24,583 bases of DNA from an uncultured Acidobacteriota bacterium (GCA_937900045.1 CALCEB010000234.1:1-24583); one strand, 5' to 3'; positions 15,336-23,586 are shown, counted from the stretch's first letter. A program made the numbers and translations. The notes: a model not told the origin generated them from the sequence alone.

Positions 15336-16454
15336 TTGTCCACTTCACCCGGCATCAGATTGAAACGGACTGCGCTCAATTCCGCGCACAAGGCCGCAGG
15401 CGCCCGCATGGTCGAATTCGGCGGCTGGGAAATGCCGGTAGAATATTCCGGCATCATGAATGAGCACTTGGCCGTCCGGCAGCGCGCCGGACTTTTTGAC
15501 GTGAGCCACATGGGTGAGATTGAGGTCCGTGGCCCCAAGGCTCTTGATCTTTTGCAACTCGTCACCTCAAACGACGTATCCAAGTTGAAGCTCAATCAGG
15601 CGCAGTATACGGCGCTGATGCGGCCCGAAGGCAGCGCCGTGGATGATTGTCTGGTGCACCGGCTCGGCGAGGACTTCTATTTCATTTGCGTTAATGCCGC
15701 GAATACGGATAAGGATTTTGACTGGATACGCGAGCACAATGTCTTCCCAACCTCTGAAGTCGAACTTCGCAACGTTTCTCAGGAATATTCGCAGCTCGCT
15801 TTGCAGGGACCCGCTTCGGCTGAGATTTTAGGCAAGTTGACCCAAACCGATCTCTCCAGCATCCAGTATTACTGGTGTTGTAACTCCAACTGCTGTGGAG
15901 TTGATGGGTTGCTTGCGCGCACCGGTTATACAGGAGAAGACGGATTTGAATTTTACTTTCCACCGTTACAATCCGAGCGCGTCTGGAATGCGATGCTTGA
16001 AACCGGCAAGCCTCATGGATTGATTCCCGCCGGTCTGGGCGCCCGTAACACGTTGCGTCTGGAGGCCGCCTATCCACTTTACGGTCACGAACTGGACGAC
16101 GCGACGACGTTACTCGAGGCCAATCTTGGTTGGATTTGCAAGCTCGACAAGGGCGACTTTCTGGGCCGTGAAGTGCTGGTCCGGCAGCGACAGCAAGGCG
16201 TGAGCAAGAAGTTGATCGGTTTTGAAATGACCGGCCGCGGCATCGCTCGTGACGGGTACGCGGTGTGGGTGAACGGAAAACCGGAAGGCCGGGTAACCAG
16301 CGGGTCGTACGCTCCGTTCTTGAAGAAGAATATTGGCTTGGCATACATTCCGCCAGACCTCGCGGAAACGGGCCGGGAAATTCAAATTGAAATTCGTGGG
16401 AATCTGGTCGAGGCAAGACAGATTCCCTTGCCCTTTTACAAGCGGCCGAAGTAG
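15336..16454 (+). CDS. gcvT: Glycine cleavage system T protein (aminomethyltransferase)
   Basis: 372 aa from a TTG at 15336 with GAGG six bases upstream. This gives the usual short N-terminus (MSTSPGIRLKRTAL...); the frame is open from 15273 but has no ATG in the right place. The protein transfers the methylene group of the lipoamide intermediate on GcvH to tetrahydrofolate and releases ammonia. Landmarks are MVEFGGWEMPVEY, LFDVSHMGEIEV, RTGYTGEDGFEFY, GLGARNTLRLEA and GYTSGSYAPF-like RVTSGSYAPFLKKNIGLAYI near the C-terminus. An unusual Cys-rich stretch, WCCNSNCCG (about 15874-15900), precedes the RTGYTGEDG motif. It is followed 37 bp later by gcvH. Confidence 0.93.
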   Translation: MSTSPGIRLKRTALNSAHKAAGARMVEFGGWEMPVEYSGIMNEHLAVRQRAGLFDVSHMGEIEVRGPKALDLLQLVTSNDVSKLKLNQAQYTALMRPEGSAVDDCLVHRLGEDFYFICVNAANTDKDFDWIREHNVFPTSEVELRNVSQEYSQLALQGPASAEILGKLTQTDLSSIQYYWCCNSNCCGVDGLLARTGYTGEDGFEFYFPPLQSERVWNAMLETGKPHGLIPAGLGARNTLRLEAAYPLYGHELDDATTLLEANLGWICKLDKGDFLGREVLVRQRQQGVSKKLIGFEMTGRGIARDGYAVWVNGKPEGRVTSGSYAPFLKKNIGLAYIPPDLAETGREIQIEIRGNLVEARQIPLPFYKRPK

Positions 16455-16491
16455 CCGCTCCAATCCGCTCGCACAAGCTTTGGAGAATCTT

Positions 16492-16881
16492 ATGTATCCA
16501 CAAGAATTCCTCTATACGAAAGAGCACGAGTGGGTGCGCGTGGATGGAACCACGGCCACCATTGGCATCACCGACCACGCCCAGAAGGAGCTCGGCGACA
16601 TTGTGTTCATCGAGCTTCCCAAAGTGGGAACCCATGTGACGGCAAAAGAATCTTTCGGGACGGTAGAATCGGTGAAAGCCGTCTCCGACGTCTATTCGCC
16701 CGTCAATGGGCCGGTTTCCGCCGTGAATACCAAACTGGTGAATCACCCGGAAATGTTGAACACTGACCCTCATGGCGACGCTTGGCTGATCCAAGTTGAG
16801 CCCATTGACCGCCGCGAAACGGAGGACTTGATGACTGCGGAGGAATATGAAGCTTATCTTGAAGCGGGAGCCAGCCACTAA
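16492..16881 (+). CDS. gcvH: Glycine cleavage system H protein (lipoyl carrier)
   Basis: 129 aa, the usual size. The start ATG at 16492 has GGAGA upstream and gives the typical N-terminus MYPQEFLYTKEHEWVRVDG. The lipoyl-lysine is Lys62 in FGTVESVKAVSDVYSPVNG. The protein carries the aminomethyl group from the P protein to the T protein on its lipoyl arm. The C-terminus GDAWLIQVEP...LMTAEEYEAYL is typical. Its TAA overlaps the ATG of gcvPA by one base, indicating translational coupling. Confidence 0.96.
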   Translation: MYPQEFLYTKEHEWVRVDGTTATIGITDHAQKELGDIVFIELPKVGTHVTAKESFGTVESVKAVSDVYSPVNGPVSAVNTKLVNHPEMLNTDPHGDAWLIQVEPIDRRETEDLMTAEEYEAYLEAGASH

Positions 16882-18275
16882 TGCGTTATCTCCCGAACTC
16901 CGCCTCAGACCGCGAGAGAATGCTCGAAACCATTGGGCGTAAGTCGGTGGCCGGGCTTTTTGAGCAAATCCCGGAAGTTTTGCGGCTGAATGGCCGTCTA
17001 AACCTGCCGGGTCCGCTTTCCGAACCGGAAATCCTGCAATTTTTTCGCGACGCGGCGGCTGAAAGCAGCCGGGATTACGTCTCTCTGCTCGGCGCGGGTG
17101 CTTACTCCCATTACCGGCCTGTCACGATTGACATGCTGCTCTCGCGGGGCGAATTCTTCACCGCGTACACGCCTTATCAAGCGGAAATCGCCCAGGGCAC
17201 GCTGCAAGCAATGTTTGAATTTCAAACCCTGATGGCAGAACTCACCGGGATGGAAGTGGCCAACTCGTCGCTTTATGATGGCTCGACCGCCACTAACGAA
17301 GCCGCGCTGATGGCGATGCGGCTCACCCGGCGGGAGCGGGTGGTGCTGGCCCGGACGCTGCACCCGGAATATCGTGAAGTGGTTCGCACTTATGGCCACA
17401 ACCTTCAGACTGAAATTGTCGAAGCGCCTTATGAGACTTCCGGACAGATCGATCTAGCCGAATTGGAACGGCTGCTGGATGAGAAAACTGCCGCCGTGGT
17501 GGTTCAATCGCCCAATTTCTTCGGAGTTCTGGAGAAAATCCCAGCCATTGCTGAGCTGGTCCATCGCTCTGGGGCGCTTTTGATCGTTGCCGTGACGGAA
17601 CCTCTTTCGCTGGGATTAGTCAAGCCGCCTTCCGAAGCGGATATTGTTGCCGGTGAAGCCCAATCCTTCGGCATTCCTGTAGCTTTTGGTGGACCCTATG
17701 CCGGGTTTCTCGCCACGAGGGAAAAATTCGTCAGACAAATGCCCGGCCGGCTGGTGGGCCAGGCTGCCGATACCGAAGGCCGCCGTGGTTTTGTGCTGAC
17801 GCTGGTTACGCGCGAGCAGTACATTCGGCGGGAAAAGGCAACTTCCAACATCTGTACCAGCCAGTCGCTTTGCGCCCTCGCCGCCACAATATATCTCTGC
17901 CTGCTCGGCAAACACGGCCTGCGGGCGCTTGCGGAACAAAACCTTTCCAAGGCTCGTTACGCGGCAGAGAAGATTGGCGCCGTGGCCGGCGCTTCGATTC
18001 CTTTTGCAGCACCGCACTTTAACGAGTTTGTTGCGAAGAGTCCGGGCGATGCCGAAGAGCTTCTTGCGGCGTTGCGCGAACAAAAAATCATCGGCGGATT
18101 GAACCTGGAACGGTTTTATCCGGAACTTGAGAATCACCTGCTGATTTGTGTCACCGAGATGGCCAGCAAAGAAGCGCTGGACCGCATGGCGGAGGTTTAC
18201 GGAACCCAAGCCGCGGGGATGCAGACGCGGCCCGCCCGCAAGGGCGCACCGGCGGCGGTGGCCAGCCGGGATTGA
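16881..18275 (+). CDS. gcvPA: Glycine dehydrogenase (decarboxylating) subunit 1
   Basis: 464 aa, slightly longer than common subunit 1 proteins because of an Ala/Arg-rich tail (about 445-464). It is the N-terminal half of the split P protein, which with GcvPB decarboxylates glycine on PLP. Typical motifs are MRYLPNSASDRERMLETIG at the start, FLGAGAYSHYRP-like LLGAGAYSHYRP, FTAYTPYQAEIAQGTLQAMFEFQ, ANSSLYDGSTA, SQSFGIP-like AQSFGIPVAFGGPYAGFLA, and RREKATSNICTSQ near 313-325. The subunit lacks the PLP lysine, as expected. It overlaps gcvH by one base and is 155 bp before gcvPB. Confidence 0.95.
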   Translation: MRYLPNSASDRERMLETIGRKSVAGLFEQIPEVLRLNGRLNLPGPLSEPEILQFFRDAAAESSRDYVSLLGAGAYSHYRPVTIDMLLSRGEFFTAYTPYQAEIAQGTLQAMFEFQTLMAELTGMEVANSSLYDGSTATNEAALMAMRLTRRERVVLARTLHPEYREVVRTYGHNLQTEIVEAPYETSGQIDLAELERLLDEKTAAVVVQSPNFFGVLEKIPAIAELVHRSGALLIVAVTEPLSLGLVKPPSEADIVAGEAQSFGIPVAFGGPYAGFLATREKFVRQMPGRLVGQAADTEGRRGFVLTLVTREQYIRREKATSNICTSQSLCALAATIYLCLLGKHGLRALAEQNLSKARYAAEKIGAVAGASIPFAAPHFNEFVAKSPGDAEELLAALREQKIIGGLNLERFYPELENHLLICVTEMASKEALDRMAEVYGTQAAGMQTRPARKGAPAAVASRD

Positions 18276-18365
18276 TGAAACCGTGGCGGGACAGAATTGA
18301 GTTCAAGTGTGTGCCCGCTTCAATGCGGCCCCGGTATTGAGATTCCCGATGCCTGCAACGGCCGC

Positions 18366-18423
18366 TTGCTGTTTCGCCGCTCGATGGGCTGCGAAATACC
18401 CCAATCGCAGTTCGGCGCTACAG
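18366..18423. repeat. Degenerate MITE-1 remnant next to the gcvPB start
   Basis: The left part ttgctgtttcgccgctcgat.. aligns with the MITE-1 left arm with about seven mismatches in 30. The right part ends ggcgctacag, resembling the right arm. The terminal ggtagtg sequences are missing. The remnant ends where the gcvPB ribosome-binding region (aggaagg, 18422-18428) begins, and fills part of the gap between gcvPA and gcvPB. Confidence 0.35.
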
Positions 18424-18430
18424 GAAGGAT

Positions 18431-19957
18431 ATGACCCGAAAAAATTCTATTACGCAAGCACGAACCCATGTCACTCGCAATGAAGACTTGATTTTCGAAC
18501 GTTCGTCGCCCGGCAAGTCCGGGGTGGATCTGCCTGCCTTGGATGTTCCCGCCGCTGATCCCAAAGAGTGGCTGGGGGAGGAATTTTACCGGGAAGACGT
18601 CGACGGCTTTCCTGAAGTTTCTGAAACTGAAGTCATCCGCCATTTCACCCGGCTTTCAACTTGGAATTACGGCATCGATACCGGCCTTTATCCGCTCGGC
18701 TCCTGCACCATGAAGTACAACCCTCGAATTAATGAAGTGGTGGCGCGGCTGGATGGCTTGGCAACGGATCATCCATATGCGCCAGAGTCGCTTGTGCAAG
18801 GCTGCCTGCGGGTGTTGGCGGAGACGGCGCGATGCTTGAAGGAAATCACCGGCATGGATGCCATTTCCCTTCAGCCCGCGGCGGGTGCGCAAGGCGAGTT
18901 GACCGGTTTGCTCCTGATTCGTGCCTGTCTTGACGATCGGGACCGCCGGCGGAAGTACATCCTGATTCCGGACTCTGCGCACGGCACTAATCCCGCCAGC
19001 GTGACCATGGCGGGGTACGAAGTTCGCAACTTGAAATCAAATGCCCAAGGCTGCGTTGATTTGGTTGAGCTCGATCATGCTATGACCGAAGACGTGGCAG
19101 GGTTGATGCTCACCAATCCCAACACGCTTGGCATTTTTGAGACCCAGATTCGAGAGATTTGCGAGATTGTCCATGCTAAGGGCGGTCTGGTCTATATGGA
19201 CGGCGCCAATATGAACGCGCTGGTGGGCGTGGCGAGGCCGGGCGAGTTCGGCGTGGACGTGATGCACCTGAACTTGCACAAGACATTTTCCACGCCGCAT
19301 GGAGGCGGAGGCCCGGGCTCCGGGCCGGTGGCCGTCAAGCAGCTTCTGGAGCCTTATCTGCCTACGCCGATGGTTGAGGAATCGCCGGAGGGAGCTTACA
19401 GGTTGAATTACGACCGGCCAAAGAGCATTGGCCGGGTGCGAGCCTTCTGCGGAAATTTTGGAATGGCCGTGCGGGCTCTTGCCTACATTCTGGCTTACGG
19501 ACCGGAAGGGCTACGGCAAGCCACCGAAGACGCTGTACTCAACGCCAACTATATCATCCACCAACTGCAGGATGCCTATGAGCTTCCTTACCAGGCGCCC
19601 ATCATGCACGAAGGCGTTTTTTCCGACCGCAAACAGGCGGCGCGCGGAGTGCGCACCGGCGACATTGCCAAGCGCCTGATTGATTACGGATTTCATCCTT
19701 ACACCACGGCGTTTCCGCTCATCGTTCCCGGAGCCATGATGATCGAACCCACCGAAAGCGCCGGCCGCGCCGAGATGGACGCCTTTATCGACGCCATGCG
19801 CGCTATAGCAGTGGAAGTAGAAGAAGAACCGGATCTGGTGCGGAAGGCGCCGCACACCACGCGCGTGACGAGGCTCGACGAGGCCACGGCGGCCCGCAAA
19901 CCCATCTTGTGCTGGAAGCCATCAGGGGAAGCAGCGGAAGGTAAAGCTAAAAGTTAG
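18431..19957 (+). CDS. gcvPB: Glycine dehydrogenase (decarboxylating) subunit 2
   Basis: 508 aa, the usual subunit 2 size or slightly longer. It is the catalytic PLP half of the split P protein. The PLP-binding lysine is Lys284 in NLHKTFSTPHGGGGPG. Other landmarks are DTGLYPLGSCTMKYNPRINE (84-103), SLQPAAGAQGE (146-156), PDSAHGTNPAS (180-190), TNPNTLGIFE and YMDGANMNALVG. The start at 18431 has AGGAAGG just upstream. The coding region ends at 19957 and overlaps by four bases the end of the convergent gene at 19954, so there is no room for a terminator between them. No lipoamide dehydrogenase gene is in the window. Confidence 0.96.
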   Translation: MTRKNSITQARTHVTRNEDLIFERSSPGKSGVDLPALDVPAADPKEWLGEEFYREDVDGFPEVSETEVIRHFTRLSTWNYGIDTGLYPLGSCTMKYNPRINEVVARLDGLATDHPYAPESLVQGCLRVLAETARCLKEITGMDAISLQPAAGAQGELTGLLLIRACLDDRDRRRKYILIPDSAHGTNPASVTMAGYEVRNLKSNAQGCVDLVELDHAMTEDVAGLMLTNPNTLGIFETQIREICEIVHAKGGLVYMDGANMNALVGVARPGEFGVDVMHLNLHKTFSTPHGGGGPGSGPVAVKQLLEPYLPTPMVEESPEGAYRLNYDRPKSIGRVRAFCGNFGMAVRALAYILAYGPEGLRQATEDAVLNANYIIHQLQDAYELPYQAPIMHEGVFSDRKQAARGVRTGDIAKRLIDYGFHPYTTAFPLIVPGAMMIEPTESAGRAEMDAFIDAMRAIAVEVEEEPDLVRKAPHTTRVTRLDEATAARKPILCWKPSGEAAEGKAKS

Positions 19958-22254
19958 CGTAAAGTTGTGGCCACAGCTTGCTGAATCTGCACCAGTCCTT
20001 TGCCCGATTCCCCGAAGCTCAGCGTATCCATCGGGCAGACGCTGACGCAGATGCCGCAACCGATGCAGGAGCTGGTGGCGTTGTCCAGCACTTCCTGCTT
20101 CAGAGCATAATTCATCACGTCAATTCCCACCTGGCAATTGCGCGAGCACTCGGTGCAGCCAATACACTTGTCATTGGCGACGATGCGGAACTTGCTGATG
20201 CCCACGCGCGTGTAAAAGCCGCTCATCAAATGCATCAGCTTCGCCAGCGGGCACCAGTACCGGCACCAGACCTTGCCGCCCAGAAACGGATAGAGAGTTA
20301 CCGGCAGAATTCCCACCAGCCATATGTCCGCCATCAGGTGATAGGTCTCAAGCCCCCACGACGCCGGGCCACGAAAGAAAGCAATGCTATCCTTCAACAA
20401 AATGGCGGCCGTCACCACCACGGCCAGGCCCAGGACCGCGATGTTCATCCGTTCCCAGCGAATGCTGGTCCGGCCCTTCGGAGCAAGATGCCGCCAGCGG
20501 TCTCCAAAAGTCTCGGCCAAACCTCCGCAGCCGCAAATCCACGAGCAGTAACGCTTGCCGTGGAACAGCACAAAGATAGGGATGACAACGAAGGTGAGTA
20601 ATACTCCCCACACAATCCAGATTTTGCTGGGATCGCCAAAGAACGTGTAGAAGAAAAGCGGCCAGGCGTAAACAATGCCGTAAGCGCGCCAGGCCTGCCC
20701 GGTGAATTGCGGATCGTGCGCCAGCCGCGCGCCCACCCACTGGTAACGAACCGCCCATTGGAACAAAAATTCCGGTATCAGAAAGAAGAAAATCCATTGG
20801 AATGAAAGCAGGCTGATGTAACGCCAGATTTGGAATTTATCCTTGCGGTCCAGTCCCCAACGCTTGATGGCCTGGATGCCGAACACCGTCATGGTGAGCG
20901 TGTAAAGCACCGTATACCAGAACGACCAGGGCCGGTTGAAGAAGGAGAGCGCCTTGTAACCCCAATCACGGTAAGGCCAGAACTCATTCCCTTCTCCGGC
21001 TTTAATTCCGTAAACCGAGTAAAAAGCGATGAAGGAAAGCCCGAGCCAGGAGTAGCGGTCGCCACGCCGCCCGGTAGCGATCAGGCTGGCGGCGGCGGCC
21101 GCGGCCAGCAGAGCTCCAGTCCAAGTTGGAATCGTGGGCAAGACATGCCGCAACCCATCAGCGTGACCCCCGGCAAACCACAGTCCGAAGAAGGTGAGGA
21201 ACGTCAGGGCGGCGGCTCGAAGCGGGTAGCCATTCCACTCGTTTTCCAGCCGGATGCCAAGCGACTTCAGAAATTTCACTGGCAGATCGGCGCCAATCAG
21301 GACAAAAACATGGTCATAGGGGGCTGTGAAAACTGTTTTTTTTCCATTCTGAGGGGATTCGATCACCGCTTCTTTAGCGTGGAACTCTTTGACTTGCGAG
21401 TTCAAGACCAGTTCAATCTTTTTCGCCTCAACGGCTTCATGCAGTTTGCGGGCGTTATCCTTGAATAGCAGAGGGAAGTCCTCACCGCGATGGCACAGCC
21501 GAATGCGATTCTGTTCGGAAAGCACCAGCGCAGCCTCAATCGCGCTATTGCCTCCGCCCACCACCAAAATGTTCTCATCGCGATAATGGCGGGGAGAATA
21601 GAGCCGGTGATAAATGGCCTCTTGTTCTTCACCCGGCACGTTCAGTTTGCGCGGGTTGCCGCGCTGGCCGGTGGCCAGTATGATGCGGCGGGCGCGGTAT
21701 TCGCCTTTTCCGGTGCGGACAACGAACGACCCATCTTTCTGACGTTGGAGTGAAGTGAGCGGCTCTTCCGTGCGGATTTCAATTTGGTTCTCATTAGCAA
21801 TTTGATTCCACCGTTCGATTAAGTCTTCCTTGCGGGCGCCATCCAGCCAGAGCTTGCCCTTGGGCGGCGTCGAATCAGGCTCGGCGTAAACCCATTTTTT
21901 TTCAGGAAAATTCTCGATGGTGTTGGCGATCTTCTCCTTTTCCAGGACCAACGTGCGCAGGCCGCGATCCTTGGCGGCCAGCGCGGCATTCAGACCGGCG
22001 GCGCCTGCCCCCACTACAATCAGATCGTAGGAGTCTGGAGAGCTGGATCGGGCGTCCGGCTTGGCGGCAATGTGCTCGATCACTTCGAAACCCTGTGCCA
22101 TCGCCAGCTTGATAACCGGGGCGCCAGCCAAATCGCCGATCACGTAAAGGCCGGGAATATTGCTTTCGAGGTTCTTGGAGAGTTGCGGCCGACGCTGCAG
22201 CATATCGCCGCTTGAAAGGATTGCCTCAATCTTGGGTCGAACCAGCGTTGCCAT
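19954..22254 (-). CDS. Flavoprotein fused to polytopic membrane protein with two [4Fe-4S] ferredoxin motifs
   Basis: 766 aa from the ATG at 22254. Residues 30-62 hold a GLYVIGDLAG segment, normally the last FAD-binding element of thioredoxin-reductase-like proteins. Residues 76-340 hold the rest of such a protein: GAGAAG (82-87), ILATGQRG, GGGNSA (233-238, NADPH site) and VFVLIGAD. There is no redox CxxC of the TrxR type. From about 345 to 690 come several membrane helices with NapH/NosR-like Cys motifs, CSWICGCGG (570-578) and CRYWCP (664-669). The C-terminus has two ferredoxin clusters, CIGCTECSRNC (697-707) and CIGCGICVSVCP (730-741). Electron transfer from NAD(P)H through FAD to membrane Fe-S centres is inferred; the acceptor is unknown. 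It starts 4 bp after the stop of the zinc-ribbon gene, so they are coupled. Confidence 0.85.
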   Translation of the reverse strand: MATLVRPKIEAILSSGDMLQRRPQLSKNLESNIPGLYVIGDLAGAPVIKLAMAQGFEVIEHIAAKPDARSSSPDSYDLIVVGAGAAGLNAALAAKDRGLRTLVLEKEKIANTIENFPEKKWVYAEPDSTPPKGKLWLDGARKEDLIERWNQIANENQIEIRTEEPLTSLQRQKDGSFVVRTGKGEYRARRIILATGQRGNPRKLNVPGEEQEAIYHRLYSPRHYRDENILVVGGGNSAIEAALVLSEQNRIRLCHRGEDFPLLFKDNARKLHEAVEAKKIELVLNSQVKEFHAKEAVIESPQNGKKTVFTAPYDHVFVLIGADLPVKFLKSLGIRLENEWNGYPLRAAALTFLTFFGLWFAGGHADGLRHVLPTIPTWTGALLAAAAAASLIATGRRGDRYSWLGLSFIAFYSVYGIKAGEGNEFWPYRDWGYKALSFFNRPWSFWYTVLYTLTMTVFGIQAIKRWGLDRKDKFQIWRYISLLSFQWIFFFLIPEFLFQWAVRYQWVGARLAHDPQFTGQAWRAYGIVYAWPLFFYTFFGDPSKIWIVWGVLLTFVVIPIFVLFHGKRYCSWICGCGGLAETFGDRWRHLAPKGRTSIRWERMNIAVLGLAVVVTAAILLKDSIAFFRGPASWGLETYHLMADIWLVGILPVTLYPFLGGKVWCRYWCPLAKLMHLMSGFYTRVGISKFRIVANDKCIGCTECSRNCQVGIDVMNYALKQEVLDNATSSCIGCGICVSVCPMDTLSFGESGKGLVQIQQAVATTLR

Positions 22255-22258
22255 GAGA

Positions 22259-22993
22259 TCAATTCTCCGCGCTGCGGGAAGTGGAATGGACCTTTGACAC
22301 CTCGGAAACAATGCGTGGCAGGAGCTTCACCCCGCAAGCAATACACGCCTGTGCCGAGGGGTGATTGGCCATCCCGCATCTTGGGCAAGTTATGGGCGAA
22401 TAGGTGGAGGGAGCTTTCCGCAACCCCGCTGGAATCCCTTCGGGCGCTTGCACTGGCCGGCGCTGGCGGCTGACCAGGAAGAGATATCCGGGAAGATTCA
22501 GAAAGAAGCCGAGCGCAAACCCGGCTGCAGGAGCGTAGCCAACCTCCAGTGAACGTTGCGCGCAGATGGCCGCAAAAGTCAGGCCGGCAAGCACATAGAT
22601 TCCAAGCCAAATCCAGGCCCAGCTCGGGCCCCCGGCCCCGGCTTCGGCGCCGAGGAATGCCCCACCGCCCGGCTCCAGGTGACTCAGCCACTTTCGTGGA
22701 GAATGGACAAACCGGTCGTAGCAATCCGGCCAGTGAAGAGGAATGCGATAGCCATTCACGACCAGATAGACCGGATCGGTGGGGCGAAGCTTTTTGCCGT
22801 CAATCAGGCAAACATCTCCGGGCTTCTGGTTCACCCGCACACCCACTTCCTTGCCCTCCAGCACCAGCCTGCCGGGTGGCGAGGAAGGCTCAGTTCCGGA
22901 TGCGTTTACGGCAGTTGATATGGCGCCTGCGATAAGCAGAGAAAGCGCCAGTGGCGCGGCGCTCAGTCCCGATATCTTGAAGTGCTTTCGCAT
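22259..22993 (-). CDS. Membrane protein with periplasmic Cys/His region and C-terminal zinc ribbon
   Basis: 244 aa; GAGGAG six bases upstream supports the ATG at 22993 over the reading from 23017. Residues 10-32 are a signal peptide or first TM. Residues 60-105 hold a compact Cys/His/Trp region (DVCLIDGKKLR...YRIPLHWPDCYDRFVHSPRKWL), a possible metal-binding domain recalling YHS/TRASH types but without clear Cys pairs. Two TM helices (about 124-144 and 154-174) follow. The C-terminus has a four-Cys zinc ribbon, CPRC (203-206) and CIAC (217-220). Its stop is 4 bp before the flavoprotein/ferredoxin gene, so the two are probably translated together and act in the same membrane complex. The family is not recognised. 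Confidence 0.78.
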   Translation of the reverse strand: MRKHFKISGLSAAPLALSLLIAGAISTAVNASGTEPSSPPGRLVLEGKEVGVRVNQKPGDVCLIDGKKLRPTDPVYLVVNGYRIPLHWPDCYDRFVHSPRKWLSHLEPGGGAFLGAEAGAGGPSWAWIWLGIYVLAGLTFAAICAQRSLEVGYAPAAGFALGFFLNLPGYLFLVSRQRRPVQAPEGIPAGLRKAPSTYSPITCPRCGMANHPSAQACIACGVKLLPRIVSEVSKVHSTSRSAEN

Positions 22994-23071
22994 GATGAGC
23001 TCCTCGCTTGCAACCAAGCGTTTCGCCCTCGGAGCTACCTCCGGGAAAGGAATCCCGTGTGTCCGGCTGGT

Positions 23072-23100
23072 ACTCTAGCTCTAAATGGTCAAACTAGCAA
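23072..23100 (-). promoter_or_regulatory. Promoter candidate for the zinc-ribbon/flavoprotein operon
   Basis: On the minus strand, TTGCTA (23095-23100) and TAGAGT (23072-23077) are 17 bp apart, about 80 bp before the ATG at 22993. The -10 is imperfect. MITE-1 copy C lies just upstream of it. Confidence 0.3.
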
Positions 23101-23107
23101 CCACGAA

Positions 23108-23233
23108 GACGACCGGGTAGTGGTACATCTTCGCTGCTGTAGCGGCGGTCTGTGACCGCCGAACTTTATTTCTCAACAGTTTCCGGCGCTCATAGAGCGC
23201 CGCTACAGCAAACTGATCCACTACCGACGACCG
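23108..23233. mobile_element. MITE-1 copy C with 8-bp target duplication and a replaced left arm
   Basis: The element spans 23116-23225 (110 bp), with ends ggtagtgg and ccactacc. It is flanked directly by gacgaccg at 23108-23115 and 23226-23233. The right arm is identical to copy A (ggcgctc-ata-gagcgcc). The left arm reads ggcggtc-tgt-gaccgcc: different in sequence, but still a perfect small hairpin. The loop is similar to copy A with scattered changes, so this is an older copy. It lies between the zinc-ribbon operon and smc. Beyond it, 23234-23570 shows nothing I recognise. Confidence 0.8.
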
Positions 23234-23586
23234 GCCATTCGAATGAAGCCAAAATCATACCCCTACATCTGGTATTCTTATAAAAAATCTCCCCATCGGG
23301 TTGTGTTTTTTTCTGTACAAATCCAATCCTCCATGTTAGGCTGGCCCTGAAGCTGGAAAGAATTCTCGCGCCAGCGTCATTGTTGTGCGCCAGCACGAAT
23401 GACCGGTCTCAAGCGAGCAGGCTACGGACTTACAAGGCCCGCCATCCGAACCCCAGGAGTGGCGCCCCGGCAGTTTCTCCCGCTGCCGCTTTCCAGATCC
23501 TGCCATCTTTCAAGTTCTTTTCGTGGTTGCCGAATCTTGCGGGGCTTGTCTCTCCGGCCGAACCGTTTAAGCAGGAGGATTGTAAT

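Noticed and set aside
15691..16878. 395-aa minus-strand ORF antisense to gcvT/gcvH
   Set aside because: It lies entirely opposite well-supported gcvT and gcvH, has atypical composition and no ribosome-binding site evidence.
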